Positions 32,655 through 44,655 of a stretch of 64,000 bases of DNA are shown here, one piece after another (the stretch's first letter is position 1; each line of letters begins with the position of its first letter). The DNA is from Aureimonas sp. AU12. Its GTDB lineage: Bacteria > Pseudomonadota > Alphaproteobacteria > Rhizobiales > Rhizobiaceae. Below the pieces are notes generated by a model. That model saw only the letters and a list, made by a program, of their open reading frames with translations, ran no database searches and was not told the DNA's origin. Made by a program: the position numbers and the translations under genes. The DNA is taken from assembly GCF_001463705.1 (NCBI RefSeq), contig NZ_BBWH01000001.1:124001-188000 (forward strand). Reading direction: 5' to 3'.

Positions 32655-34682
32655 ATGAGCGACGATCTTTTCTCCGGATCGGCTGCCAGGGTTCGCTCGC
32701 CCGTCATTCGCGCTCCTGCCCGGGTTTCCAAGCCCGTCGAACCAGTGCCGGCGGCCGACTATACGGCGGCTGACATCGAGGTCCTCGAGGGGTTGGAGCC
32801 GGTCCGTCGTCGCCCCGGCATGTATATCGGCGGCACCGACGAGAAGGCGTTGCACCATCTCTTCGCCGAGGTCATCGACAACTCGATGGACGAGGCGGTC
32901 GCGGGCCACGCCAGCGTCATCGAGGTTTCGCTTGATGCGGACGGGTTCCTGTCGGTCGCCGACAACGGGCGCGGTATCCCCGTCGACGCCCACCCGAAAT
33001 ATCGCGACAAGTCGGCGCTTGAAGTCATCATGACGACGCTGCATGCCGGCGGCAAGTTCGATTCGAAGGTCTACGAGACGTCCGGCGGTTTGCATGGCGT
33101 CGGCGTTTCCGTGGTCAACGCCCTGTCGGACGAACTCGAAGTCGAGATCGCCCGCAATCGCAAGCTCTACCGGCAAACCTACTCGCGCGGCGTCGCGACC
33201 TCGAAGCTCATCGAGGTTGGCGACATCCAGAACCGGCGCGGCACGAAGGTCCGATTCAAGCCCGATCCGCAGATCTTCGGCGCGACTGCCAAGTTCGATC
33301 CGGCGCGGCTTTTCGGCATGGCGCGGTCGAAGGCCTATCTCTTCGGCGGCGTCGAGATCCGATGGTCCTGCGACCCGACGCTGCTGGCCGCGGACAGCAA
33401 GATACAGGCCAAGGCGAGCTTCCATTTCCCCGGCGGCCTGAAGGATTACCTCGCGGCCTCACTCGGCGACGAGCAGCGCGTCACCTCGCAGATCTTTGCG
33501 GGCCGAACCGAAAAGACGTCCGGACACGGCGCGGTCGAATGGGCGGTGTCCTGGACCGCCGGCGACGGTGTGATCCGCTCCTACTGCAACACCATCCCGA
33601 CACCCGAAGGCGGCGCGCATGAGGCCGGACTTCGGGCGGTGCTCCTACGCGGCCTCAAGGCCTTTGCGGAGATTTCCGGCAACAAGAAGGCCTCCTCGAT
33701 CACCGCCGACGACGTGATGATCACCGCGTCGGCCATGCTGTCGGTCTTCATTCGCGAGCCAGAATTTGTCGGCCAGACGAAGGATCGGCTGGCGACGGTC
33801 GAGGCGCAGCGCATCGTCGAGAGCTCGCTCCGCGACTCGTTCGACATCTGGCTGGCCTCCTCGCCGCAGGATGCCGCGCGCCTCATCGAATGGGTGGTCG
33901 ATCGTGCGGACGAGCGGCTGCGCCGGCGCCAGGAAAAGGAAGTCGGCCGCAAGACCGCAACCCGCAAACTCCGCCTTCCCGGCAAGCTGGCGGATTGCTC
34001 GCAGACCGGCGCGGCTGGTGCCGAGCTCTTCATCGTCGAGGGCGACTCGGCTGGCGGCTCGGCCAAGCAGGCGCGCGACCGGGCCCGGCAGGCGATCCTT
34101 CCGCTACGTGGCAAGATCCTCAACGTCGCCTCCGCCGGGCGCGAGAAGCTGGGCGCCAACCAGCAGCTTTCCGATCTGATCCAGGCGCTCGGCTGCGGCA
34201 CGCGCACCAAATATCGTGAGACGGACCTGCGCTATGAGCGCGTGATCATCATGACGGACGCCGACGTCGACGGCGCCCATATTGCCTCGCTGCTGATCAC
34301 CTTTTTCTTTCAGGAGATGCCGGAGCTCGTCCGCGGGGGCCATCTCTTTCTCGCCGTTCCCCCGCTCTACAAGCTGACGCAGGGCGGCAAGACCATCTAT
34401 GCGCGCGACGACCGCGACCGCGAGCGGATCACGGCCAAGGAGTTCAAGGGCAAGGGGAAGGTCGAGGTCAGCCGCTTCAAGGGCCTTGGCGAGATGCTGC
34501 CGTCGCAGTTGAAGGAGACGACGATGGATCCCCGCAAGCGGACGCTTCTCAACGTCGCGATCGATGAATCCGCAGAGGCGGGAACCGCCGGCGCGGTGGA
34601 CGCGCTGATGGGGAACAAGCCGGAAGCTCGCTTCCGTTTCATCCAGGACCGTGCGGCCTTCGCCGGGGATCTCGATCTCTGA
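32655..34682 (+). CDS. parE: DNA topoisomerase IV subunit B
   Basis: A 675-residue ParE, the ATPase half of the chromosome decatenase. The GHKL ATP site shows EVIDNSMDEA, DNGRGIPVD and SGGLHGVGVSVVNAL. The TOPRIM domain has EGDSAGGSAKQARDR and the metal motif DADVDGAHI. It is called ParE rather than GyrB because it lacks the long GyrB C-terminal insertion and has the KMSDD-like N-terminus of alphaproteobacterial ParE. The frame extends to 31569 on this strand, but that part is antisense to the hydrolase; ATG 32655 is right. parC is not in the window. Confidence 0.93.
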   Translation: MSDDLFSGSAARVRSPVIRAPARVSKPVEPVPAADYTAADIEVLEGLEPVRRRPGMYIGGTDEKALHHLFAEVIDNSMDEAVAGHASVIEVSLDADGFLSVADNGRGIPVDAHPKYRDKSALEVIMTTLHAGGKFDSKVYETSGGLHGVGVSVVNALSDELEVEIARNRKLYRQTYSRGVATSKLIEVGDIQNRRGTKVRFKPDPQIFGATAKFDPARLFGMARSKAYLFGGVEIRWSCDPTLLAADSKIQAKASFHFPGGLKDYLAASLGDEQRVTSQIFAGRTEKTSGHGAVEWAVSWTAGDGVIRSYCNTIPTPEGGAHEAGLRAVLLRGLKAFAEISGNKKASSITADDVMITASAMLSVFIREPEFVGQTKDRLATVEAQRIVESSLRDSFDIWLASSPQDAARLIEWVVDRADERLRRRQEKEVGRKTATRKLRLPGKLADCSQTGAAGAELFIVEGDSAGGSAKQARDRARQAILPLRGKILNVASAGREKLGANQQLSDLIQALGCGTRTKYRETDLRYERVIIMTDADVDGAHIASLLITFFFQEMPELVRGGHLFLAVPPLYKLTQGGKTIYARDDRDRERITAKEFKGKGKVEVSRFKGLGEMLPSQLKETTMDPRKRTLLNVAIDESAEAGTAGAVDALMGNKPEARFRFIQDRAAFAGDLDL

Positions 34683-34722
34683 CTTGGACGCTCCACCGAC
34701 GATCCCGCCAGAAAGTATCACA

Positions 34723-35289
34723 ATGCGTCACGTCACCCTGCCCGTCTCTCTCACCGCTGTTCTCCTCTTCGCGTCCTCGGCCCTTGCCCAGACACCGGAA
34801 GTGGCTGCACCGCCCGCCTCCACCGAAAGCGCACCGGCAGCGACAGCGGCAGCGCCGTCCGTCGCTGCCGCGCCGACAGGAAACGAGGCCGAGCGCAATG
34901 CCACGGTCCTCGCTGCCATCGCCAACCTCGCGCCGATGATCGGTGACGTGCAGATCGTCGGCCCGTGGGTCGATAGCGCCCGCCACGGCATCTGGCGCAC
35001 GATCATGACGCAGACCGCCGGCGAGGCGACCGGCAGCCGCTTCTTCGTCCAGCAGATCGAGGAGAAGGACGGCTCGGCTTCGGTCGTGTCCTCGAGCGTC
35101 GAGGTGACGGAGATCGCTGCGATCGAAGGCGCGATCACGGGCTACCGCGCCGATCCGCCGGCGGAAGGCGAGGAAAGCAATCTGACGCTCTTCTTCGACA
35201 TCGTGCCCACGGATGGCGAGATTGCGGAGACCTATGAACTTTTCGTGGCCCCGAACCAGCCCTACCGCTTTGGACCGGCCTCCAACTGA
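34723..35289 (+). CDS. Exported hypothetical protein
   Basis: A 188-residue protein with a Sec signal peptide (RHVTLPVSLTAVLLFASSALA, cleavage about residue 22). An Ala/Pro/Thr-rich linker (to about residue 52) follows, then a compact alpha/beta domain starting near NATVLAAIANLAPMIGDVQI and ending in ELFVAPNQPYRFGP. I do not recognise the family. It is probably a periplasmic protein. It begins 40 bases after parE, but the different function and short leader leave co-transcription open. A frame from 34651 lacks the signal peptide start. Confidence 0.7.
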   Translation: MRHVTLPVSLTAVLLFASSALAQTPEVAAPPASTESAPAATAAAPSVAAAPTGNEAERNATVLAAIANLAPMIGDVQIVGPWVDSARHGIWRTIMTQTAGEATGSRFFVQQIEEKDGSASVVSSSVEVTEIAAIEGAITGYRADPPAEGEESNLTLFFDIVPTDGEIAETYELFVAPNQPYRFGPASN

Positions 35290-35468
35290 AGAGACGGCTT
35301 CGCGCTATCGTCCATGCGCCTTTAACGGCGGCGGTTTGAAACGGTGGCCGGCGGTCACCACCGGGCATCAACAGCTACACGCTGGCGCCTTGCAGAGTAG
35401 ACGCGATGAACGATCAAGTTTGAGAGCCTTTTTATTAAGTTCGTGAACACCCATATCTTGACGATCGG

Positions 35469-35497
35469 TTGACATTCTGAATGGCGAAGCCTATCGC
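35469..35497 (+). promoter_or_regulatory. Sigma70-type promoter for the DEAD-box helicase
   Basis: TTGACA (35469-35474) and TATCGC (35492-35497) are 17 bases apart, 69 bases before the helicase ATG. The -35 is perfect and the -10 only moderate. The gap 35290-35565 is otherwise AT-richer, with no supportable gene. Confidence 0.5.
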
Positions 35498-35565
35498 CGC
35501 GATAGGTTCGCATCGGCTGCCTTTGGCCTTCAACCCGTTCCTTCACCGAGAGACCTCGCGATTTC

Positions 35566-37149
<1,584 letters not shown>

Positions 37150-37170
37150 TCACGGCAGTCGCGCTGAAAC

Positions 37171-37206
37171 AAAAAGGCCCGAGGTCAAATGACCTCGGGC
37201 CTTTTT
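37171..37206. terminator. Bidirectional terminator between helicase and sufA
   Basis: A near-perfect symmetrical element: AAAAA, a 12-bp stem (37176-37187 with 37190-37201) and TTTTT. Either strand reads as a stem followed by a T-run, so it can end both the helicase transcript and the leftward suf transcript. Confidence 0.9.
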
Positions 37207-37321
37207 GATTTGTAGTGCGTCGTCTGGACGTTGCGATTTCCGATCCACAACAGCCAGTCAGAAGCCGTCCAGATCCGGTATTGAAACCCTCGGCTACTAC
37301 AAGACGCCGAGGCGAAAACGA

Positions 37322-37699
37322 TCAGGCATCTGCACCTGCGAGTGCCGCAAGGTCGGCCTTCTTGAGCTCAACGGACTCCCCGCAGCCGCAAGCCGAGGTT
37401 TGGTTCGGATTGTTGAACACGAAACCGGACCGCAGCGTCGTTTCCTCGTAATCCATCTGCGTTCCCAGAAGGAACAGCACCGCTTCCGGTGAAACGAAGA
37501 CCTTGGCGCCCGCGTACTCGACGACGTCCTCTCCGGGGGCCGCGGCGTCAGCCAACGCGATCGTGTATTCCATTCCGGCGCAGCCGCCTTTCTTGACGCC
37601 CACACGGATGCCGCTCGCCGTGTCGCCTCGCGACGAGACGATGGACCGCACGCGCTCCGAAGCTGCCTCTGTCATGCTCATGATGGCAAAACGGCCCAT
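37322..37699 (-). CDS. sufA: Iron-sulfur cluster assembly carrier SufA/IscA-type
   Basis: A 125-residue A-type carrier that takes a nascent Fe-S cluster from SufBCD and passes it to apoproteins. The three conserved cysteines are Cys40 (GGCAGMEY), Cys104 and Cys106 (SACGCGES). The frame opens at 37774, overlapping the SufT gene by four bases. ATG 37699 (MGRFAIMSMTEAA) matches the family better and has GCGAGGA just upstream. It is the last gene of the suf operon and ends before a bidirectional terminator. Confidence 0.93.
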   Translation of the reverse strand: MGRFAIMSMTEAASERVRSIVSSRGDTASGIRVGVKKGGCAGMEYTIALADAAAPGEDVVEYAGAKVFVSPEAVLFLLGTQMDYEETTLRSGFVFNNPNQTSACGCGESVELKKADLAALAGADA

Positions 37700-37770
37700 A
37701 AGGTCCTCGCTTCCGGTCTCTATACTCTCGAAGAGATGGTTCGCCTGCGCGGCCAGCGCAAGCGAAGCCT

Positions 37771-38214
37771 TCAATACCAGCCGACGGCGACCTGGGCCTC
37801 TTCACTCATCCGTTCCGGCGTCCATGGCGGGGTGAAGACGAGTTCGACCTTTACGGCCTGCACGCCCTCGACAGTGCCGACGGCATTTTCGACCCAGCCG
37901 GGCATTTCGCCGGCGACCGGGCAACCTGGTGCGGTCAACGTCATTTCGATATCGACATTCCGATCGTCGTCGATATCGATTTTGTAGATGAGGCCAAGCT
38001 CGTAGATGTCGGCCGGGATTTCCGGGTCGTAGACCGACTTGAGTGCCGCCACGATGTCGTCGGTCAACCGCGTCAGTTCCTCGGCCGGGATCGCCGACGC
38101 GGGCTCATCGCCGCTGGCCATCGCGATGTTCGCGGCTGCGACGCTGTTCGATTCAGCTTCGCCCGGCGTGTCCGAAGCAGCTATCGGGTGGGTCTCGTTG
38201 TCCATCGTCGTCAA
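37771..38214 (-). CDS. sufT: SUF system protein SufT (MIP18/DUF59 family)
   Basis: A 147-residue DUF59-family protein involved in Fe-S cluster maturation. The conserved core is DPEIPADIYELGLIY, with the cysteine motif LTAPGCPVAGEMPG and the C-terminal VFTPPWTPERMSEEA. An N-terminal extension of about 45 residues is low-complexity (Ala/Ser/Glu-rich) and probably disordered. It lies three bases after sufS and before sufA in the leftward operon. Confidence 0.92.
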   Translation of the reverse strand: MTTMDNETHPIAASDTPGEAESNSVAAANIAMASGDEPASAIPAEELTRLTDDIVAALKSVYDPEIPADIYELGLIYKIDIDDDRNVDIEMTLTAPGCPVAGEMPGWVENAVGTVEGVQAVKVELVFTPPWTPERMSEEAQVAVGWY

Positions 38215-38217
38215 TCC

Positions 38218-39471
38218 TCAGGCGAAGAAGCGCCGCGCCTTTTCGAGCGCCTCGGCCAGCCGATCGATCTCGGCCATCGTGTTGTATAACCCAAACGAAG
38301 CCCGGCATGTGGATGTCGCGCCGAACCGTTTGAGAAGAGGCTGGGCGCAATGCGTACCCGCTCGGACGGCGACACCCTCGCGATCGATCACCATAGACAC
38401 GTCGTGCGAATGAATGCCTTCGAGATCGAAGGAAACGATCGCCCCCTTACCCGGCGCTTCTCCATAGATGCGCAACGAGTTGACCGCGCGCAAGCGCTCG
38501 TGTGCGTAATCGCGCAGGCTGTCCTCATGCGCGGCGATCCGATCACGCCCGATCGAGCGCATGTAGTCGAGCGATGCACCGAGGCCGATGGCCTGCACGA
38601 TCGGCGGCGTTCCTGCCTCGAACCGATGTGGCGGCGCGTTGTATGTGACGTAGTCCTCCGCCACCTCGACGATCATCTCGCCGCCGCCGTTGAACGGCTG
38701 CATCCGCTCCAGCATTTCGCGCTTGCCGTAGAGCACACCGATACCGGTCGGCCCGTAAACCTTGTGGCCGGTGAAAACGTAGAAATCGCAATCGAGATCC
38801 CGGACATCCACATCGAGATGCACGGCGCCCTGGCTGCCATCGATCAGCACCGGCACGCCGCGCGCATGCGCCAGTGCGACGACCTCCTTGACCGGAACCA
38901 CGGTACCGAGCACGTTCGACATGTGAGTCACCGCCACCAACTTCGTACGCGGCGACATCGCCCGTTCGAAATCCTCGATCGCGATGGAGCCGTCGTCCGC
39001 GACAGGCACGAAGACCAGCTTGGCACCCTTGCGCTCCCGCAGGAAGTGCCAAGGCACGATGTTGGAATGGTGCTCCATGATCGTCAGGACGATCTCGTCA
39101 CCCTCGCCGATCTCCGGCATTCCATAGCCGTATGAGACGAGGTTAATCGATTCCGTTGCTGATCGGGTGAAGACGATCTCATCGACGCTGCCCGCGTTCA
39201 GGAAGGCGCGAACCTTCTCGCGCGCTGCCTCGAATTCCTCCGTCGCCTTGTTCGATAGGAAGTGAAGGCCGCGGTGAACGTTGGCATAATCCTCGGAATA
39301 TGCCTTGCGAATGGCATCCAACATCGCGAGCGGCTTCTGAGCGGACGCGCCGTTGTCGAGGTAGACCAGCGGCTTGCCGTAAACTTCCTTCGACAGGATC
39401 GGGAAGTCGCGCCGGATCGCCTCGACGTCGTAGATCGCAGGCGACACGGCCGCGAGGCTTGGTGCGGACAT
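38218..39471 (-). CDS. sufS: Cysteine desulfurase SufS
   Basis: A 417-residue group-II cysteine desulfurase that frees sulfur from cysteine for SufBCD. The PLP lysine is Lys237 (FTGHKVYGPTG) and the persulfide cysteine is Cys375 (RAGTHCAQPLL). The short loop around the cysteine marks it as SufS-type rather than IscS-type. It sits between sufD (59 bases upstream) and sufT. No sufE is visible nearby, so a SufE- or SufU-like partner must be elsewhere. Confidence 0.96.
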   Translation of the reverse strand: MSAPSLAAVSPAIYDVEAIRRDFPILSKEVYGKPLVYLDNGASAQKPLAMLDAIRKAYSEDYANVHRGLHFLSNKATEEFEAAREKVRAFLNAGSVDEIVFTRSATESINLVSYGYGMPEIGEGDEIVLTIMEHHSNIVPWHFLRERKGAKLVFVPVADDGSIAIEDFERAMSPRTKLVAVTHMSNVLGTVVPVKEVVALAHARGVPVLIDGSQGAVHLDVDVRDLDCDFYVFTGHKVYGPTGIGVLYGKREMLERMQPFNGGGEMIVEVAEDYVTYNAPPHRFEAGTPPIVQAIGLGASLDYMRSIGRDRIAAHEDSLRDYAHERLRAVNSLRIYGEAPGKGAIVSFDLEGIHSHDVSMVIDREGVAVRAGTHCAQPLLKRFGATSTCRASFGLYNTMAEIDRLAEALEKARRFFA

Positions 39472-39530
39472 GGCTCGTATCCTCGTTCCGTTCGGCTCTC
39501 AGTGGGCGCCCGTCTCCGGGCGCCCCATCA

Positions 39531-40775
39531 TCAGTGCGGCAAGGCCAGCCAAGCGTCGATCCGGGCCTCAAGGGCCTCGATCGCGGGTTGGTATTCGAGT
39601 TCCTCGACGACCTCGCCAACGAACGCCTTCACCAGCAAGGCTCGCGCCGCAGCTTCCGGGATCCCGCGGCTCATCAGGTAGAAAAGATGATCGGCGTTGA
39701 TCTCACCCGCCGTCGCGCCATGCCCGCATTGGACGTCGTCCGCGAAGATCTCCAGCTCCGGCTTTGCTGAGAACTCGCCCTCGTCGGAGAGAAGCAGCGT
39801 ATTGCACGCCAGCCGCGCGTCGGTCTTCTGCGCCCCCTTGGCGACGCGGATCATGCCCTGGAATACGCCGTGCCCGCCGAGCAGCACGTTGCGGAAGATC
39901 TCGGTCGAGGTCGTGTGCGCGACGTTGTGGTAGAGCGTCGTCGTGACATCGACATGCTGGCCGGCCTGCAGCAGGTTGACGCCGCGAATCTGGATATCGG
40001 CACCCTCGCCGACCGTCACCGCATGAACTTCCTGACGGATGATCGCGCCGCCAGCGTTGAGGACAAAGAGGCGAAACTTCGAGTCCGCGCGCAGCGTCAC
40101 GTTCAACTGGCCGAGATGCGTCTCGTCGGCGCCCTTCTCTTGGACGATGATCCACAGGATATCCGACCCATCGCCGATGTCGAGCGTATGGATCGACGAA
40201 GAAAGCGAGGACGAACCGGCCATCGGCTGCCGCTCGACGATCACAGCCTTGGCGCCCGAGCCCACCGAGACGGCCGAAAAGCTTTGGCCACCGCGCGAGT
40301 CAGGCTGGGAGCGAAGTTCGATCGGCTGCGTGACGTCGGCACCATCGGCGATGGCGATCGACGTGCCCTTCGCCCCGAGCGCCGCATTGACGACACGCAA
40401 CGTGTCGAACGGACGATCGAGATGGTTGACCCGCTCGTTCCAGTCCGCCGCATCGGTCGCGAGAGCGATCGAAACACCCGGCGCCAGATCATTGCCAGCG
40501 GGCTCTGATCCGAGATCGACGATGGCACTGTGCGGAAGGAACGGCGTCAGATAGCTTGCGTCCGTCGATGCCGACGCGGACACATCGGCCCTGCGTCCCA
40601 TCAGGGCTCGAAGGTCGGTGTAGTGCCAAGCTTCGACACGTCGGCTGGGAAGACCTTCCGCCCGCAGGAGTTCGAGCGCCGACTGCTGACGTGCGGTGCC
40701 GGATGCCTGCATCTCAGCCCGCTCGATAAGGGCGAGCTCGGCTGCCGTCCGTGTGGGGGCCGTGACCACCGACAT
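39531..40775 (-). CDS. sufD: Fe-S cluster assembly scaffold protein SufD
   Basis: A 414-residue SufD that forms the SufBC2D scaffold complex with SufB and SufC. The C-terminal beta-helix signature is present (SAKPELEIFADDVQCGHGATAGEI), followed by the SRGIPEAAARALLVKAFV helical end. Its start overlaps the sufC stop by one base (TGATG), giving tight translational coupling. The long beta-helix core runs from about residue 120 to 350. Confidence 0.95.
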   Translation of the reverse strand: MSVVTAPTRTAAELALIERAEMQASGTARQQSALELLRAEGLPSRRVEAWHYTDLRALMGRRADVSASASTDASYLTPFLPHSAIVDLGSEPAGNDLAPGVSIALATDAADWNERVNHLDRPFDTLRVVNAALGAKGTSIAIADGADVTQPIELRSQPDSRGGQSFSAVSVGSGAKAVIVERQPMAGSSSLSSSIHTLDIGDGSDILWIIVQEKGADETHLGQLNVTLRADSKFRLFVLNAGGAIIRQEVHAVTVGEGADIQIRGVNLLQAGQHVDVTTTLYHNVAHTTSTEIFRNVLLGGHGVFQGMIRVAKGAQKTDARLACNTLLLSDEGEFSAKPELEIFADDVQCGHGATAGEINADHLFYLMSRGIPEAAARALLVKAFVGEVVEELEYQPAIEALEARIDAWLALPH

Positions 40776-41530
40776 CAGGCCGCCTCGCCGATGATCTGCG
40801 CGTAGCCTTCGTTCTCGAGCTGCAACGCAAGGTCCTTCGTGCCCGAGCGGATGATGCGGCCCTTGTAAAGAACGTGGACCGTATCCGGCACGATGTAGTC
40901 GAGCAGGCGCTGGTAGTGCGTGATCACCAGAAACGAGCGATCCGTCGAACGGAGTGCGTTGACGCCATCGGCCACGATCTTCAGCGCGTCGATGTCGAGG
41001 CCCGAATCCGTCTCGTCGAGAACGCAGAGCTTGGGCTCGAGCAGCGCCATCTGCAGGATCTCGGCACGCTTCTTCTCGCCGCCTGAGAAGCCGACGTTGA
41101 GAGGACGCTTCAGCATCTCCATCTCGATCTTGAGATCGGCGGCGGACGACTTCACACGGCGCAAGAAATCCGGCGTCGTGAGTTCGGCTTCGCCGCGGGC
41201 CTTGCGCTGCGAGTTCAGAGCCGTCTTGAGGAAGGTCATCGTGGCGACGCCGGGGATTTCCAGCGGATACTGGAAGGCCAGGAAGACGCCCGAGGCCGCC
41301 CGCTCGGCGGCGTCCATTTCGAGGATCGACTCGCCGTTGTAGAGGATGTCGCCAGCGGTCACTTCGTAGTCCTGCCGACCGGCTATGATGTAGGACAGCG
41401 TCGACTTGCCAGATCCGTTGGGGCCCATGATCGCAGCGATCTCGCCGTCCTGAACGGTCAGATCGAGCCCGCGCAGGATCTCGGTCTCGGTATCCGCTAC
41501 GCGGGCATGAAGGTTCTTGATTTCGAGCAT
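40775..41530 (-). CDS. sufC: Fe-S cluster assembly ATPase SufC
   Basis: A 251-residue ABC-type ATPase of the SufBC2D complex, cytoplasmic. Walker A is GPNGSGKST (36-44), the signature is FSGGEKKRAEILQMALL, and Walker B is LCVLDETDSGLDIDAL, the SufC variety. ATG 41530 (MLEIKNLHARV) gives the family N-terminus; codons up to 41587 are spurious. It stands 81 bases after sufB and shares a one-base overlap with sufD. Confidence 0.97.
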   Translation of the reverse strand: MLEIKNLHARVADTETEILRGLDLTVQDGEIAAIMGPNGSGKSTLSYIIAGRQDYEVTAGDILYNGESILEMDAAERAASGVFLAFQYPLEIPGVATMTFLKTALNSQRKARGEAELTTPDFLRRVKSSAADLKIEMEMLKRPLNVGFSGGEKKRAEILQMALLEPKLCVLDETDSGLDIDALKIVADGVNALRSTDRSFLVITHYQRLLDYIVPDTVHVLYKGRIIRSGTKDLALQLENEGYAQIIGEAA

Positions 41531-41611
41531 CTTGGTTCTTCTAACGGTTCGACAGGACGCGACGGAGGTCTCGCCCGCCGCATCCAAAAACAGGGTTCGG
41601 ATTGCCGGCGT

Positions 41612-43135
<1,524 letters not shown>

Positions 43136-43190
43136 CGTGTTCTCTCCATCCTCGCCGGATTCAAGGTCCGGTGGTCGGCCTTCCACACCG

Positions 43191-43218
43191 CCTATAGCGG
43201 CAGTTCGTAATCGTTCAA
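43191..43218 (-). promoter_or_regulatory. Candidate internal promoter before sufB
   Basis: Minus-strand TTGAAC (43218-43213) and TATAGG (43196-43191) are 16 bases apart in the 140-base gap between the nifS-like gene and sufB. It would allow sufBCDS-T-A expression apart from the upstream gene. Confidence 0.4.
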
Positions 43219-43275
43219 ATGGGGTTCTGGCCCGAATCTTGAAGGCAACCCACCAGAATCAGTTCGCTTGCGCGT

Positions 43276-44463
43276 TCATGCCGCGTTCTCCCTTGGATTG
43301 TCCGCATCGACGCGCGATGCGAGACGGGCATAGGCCTTCAGGAACGCGTCGATCTCGGCGCGAGTCGTCGTAAGGCCGAAGCTGACGCGAATGGCGCCGG
43401 CCTGTGGATCGATGGGGGCGCCGGCGCGGTGAAGCGCTTCGAGGACATGGCTCGGCCCGACCTTGCCCGACGAGCAGGCCGATCCCGCCGAGACCGCGAT
43501 ACCATCGAGGTCCAGCGCGATCTGGACGGTCTCCGCGGTGAGACGCGGATGATGCACCGAGACCGTTTGCGGCAGGCGATCGGCATCATCTCCAACGATC
43601 TGTACCTCACGGCTCACGAGAGCCAGGGCGGTTTCGCAGTGATCTCGGAGAGCCGTCAGAGCATCGTGACCTCCCCGATCGAGAGATCGCTCACCGGCTT
43701 CGGCCGCCGCCCCGAAGGCAGCGATCAAGGCCAGCGCTTCCGTGCCGGCGCGCTGGCGGGTCTCCTGTGCGCCTCCGGTCAGAAGGGGCGCAGGACGCCT
43801 CTCCGTCGAGCCGAGCACAAAAGCGCCGATTCCCTTCGGCGCCCCGATCTTATGTCCGGAAAGGATCAGCGCATCCGCCCCGATGGCGCGTGTATCGAGG
43901 GGAATGCGGGTTGCCATCTGCACGGCATCGACCACGACGACGCATCCTGCCGCATGAGCCGCGGAAACGATCTCAGACAGCGGCTGCAGAACACCGGTCT
44001 CGCTGTTGGCAGCCGTGAAGGCCAGAATACCGGGCTCGCCCATCGCCAACCAAGCCGTGAGGGCACGCATATCGACGATGCCGTGCCGATCGACAGGCAA
44101 GCGAGTCACTGCCTCCGGATCGAAGCGGCCGCCCTCGCGCAGGCAGGGATGATCGGTGTCGAGCACGGCGAGGCGCGGCAGGCGAACGTGCTGGCCATCG
44201 AGCACCCAGTCCGGCGTCAGGCATGTTACCGCGGCTTCGGTGGCGCCGCTGGTGAAGACGACCTCTTCGGCATCGGCGCCGACCAGACGGGCGATCTTCG
44301 ACCGCGCTTGCGCCATCAAGGCGCGCGCGGAGCGCCCCTCGCGATGTACGGAGGATGGATTGCCGGTCACCTCGAGCGCATCGATCAACGCCGCACGCGC
44401 CTCAGGCAGGAGCGGCGCGGAGGCATTGTGGTCGAGGTAGATGCGCCGGGAGGAAACCGTCAT
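43276..44463 (-). CDS. Group-I cysteine desulfurase (NifS/IscS-like)
   Basis: A 395-residue PLP-dependent cysteine desulfurase distinct from sufS. It begins with RIYLDHNASAPL, typical of NifS/IscS, and has Lys205 (LSGHKIGAPKG) and the mobile-loop cysteine Cys330 in SAGSACSSGKVGPSH, the IscS-type motif. It heads the leftward suf operon, 140 bases upstream of sufB. It may supply sulfur to SufBCD, to tRNA thiolation, or both. Two desulfurases in a suf operon are usual in Rhizobiales, as I remember it. Confidence 0.93.
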   Translation of the reverse strand: MTVSSRRIYLDHNASAPLLPEARAALIDALEVTGNPSSVHREGRSARALMAQARSKIARLVGADAEEVVFTSGATEAAVTCLTPDWVLDGQHVRLPRLAVLDTDHPCLREGGRFDPEAVTRLPVDRHGIVDMRALTAWLAMGEPGILAFTAANSETGVLQPLSEIVSAAHAAGCVVVVDAVQMATRIPLDTRAIGADALILSGHKIGAPKGIGAFVLGSTERRPAPLLTGGAQETRQRAGTEALALIAAFGAAAEAGERSLDRGGHDALTALRDHCETALALVSREVQIVGDDADRLPQTVSVHHPRLTAETVQIALDLDGIAVSAGSACSSGKVGPSHVLEALHRAGAPIDPQAGAIRVSFGLTTTRAEIDAFLKAYARLASRVDADNPRENAA

Positions 44464-44562
44464 CGCGAGACTTCGTCAATCCTTGAGCGGAGGGCAGGAG
44501 CGAAAAATATTGTATTCCGACGACCTGCTGGACTACATAGCGCCCCTGAGGGAAACGCGTAG

Positions 44563-44579
44563 TTTTGAACCGTTCTAAA
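44563..44579. promoter_or_regulatory. Irr-type iron control element (ICE) upstream of suf operon
   Basis: TTTTGAA-CCG-TTCTAAA differs by one base from the Irr/ICE consensus TTTAGAA-N3-TTCTAAA. The dyad continues two bases on each side. It is 99 bases from the desulfurase ATG and 76 bases from the divergent hydrolase ATG. Irr control of suf genes by iron/haem status is known in Rhizobiales. Confidence 0.75.
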
Positions 44580-44655
44580 CTGGAACTTACGAGGCTGCCT
44601 ATCCTCCGTCAAGGCGCCGGGTCTGTCCCGCCGTCGTTCCCCTGAGGTACCAGAA

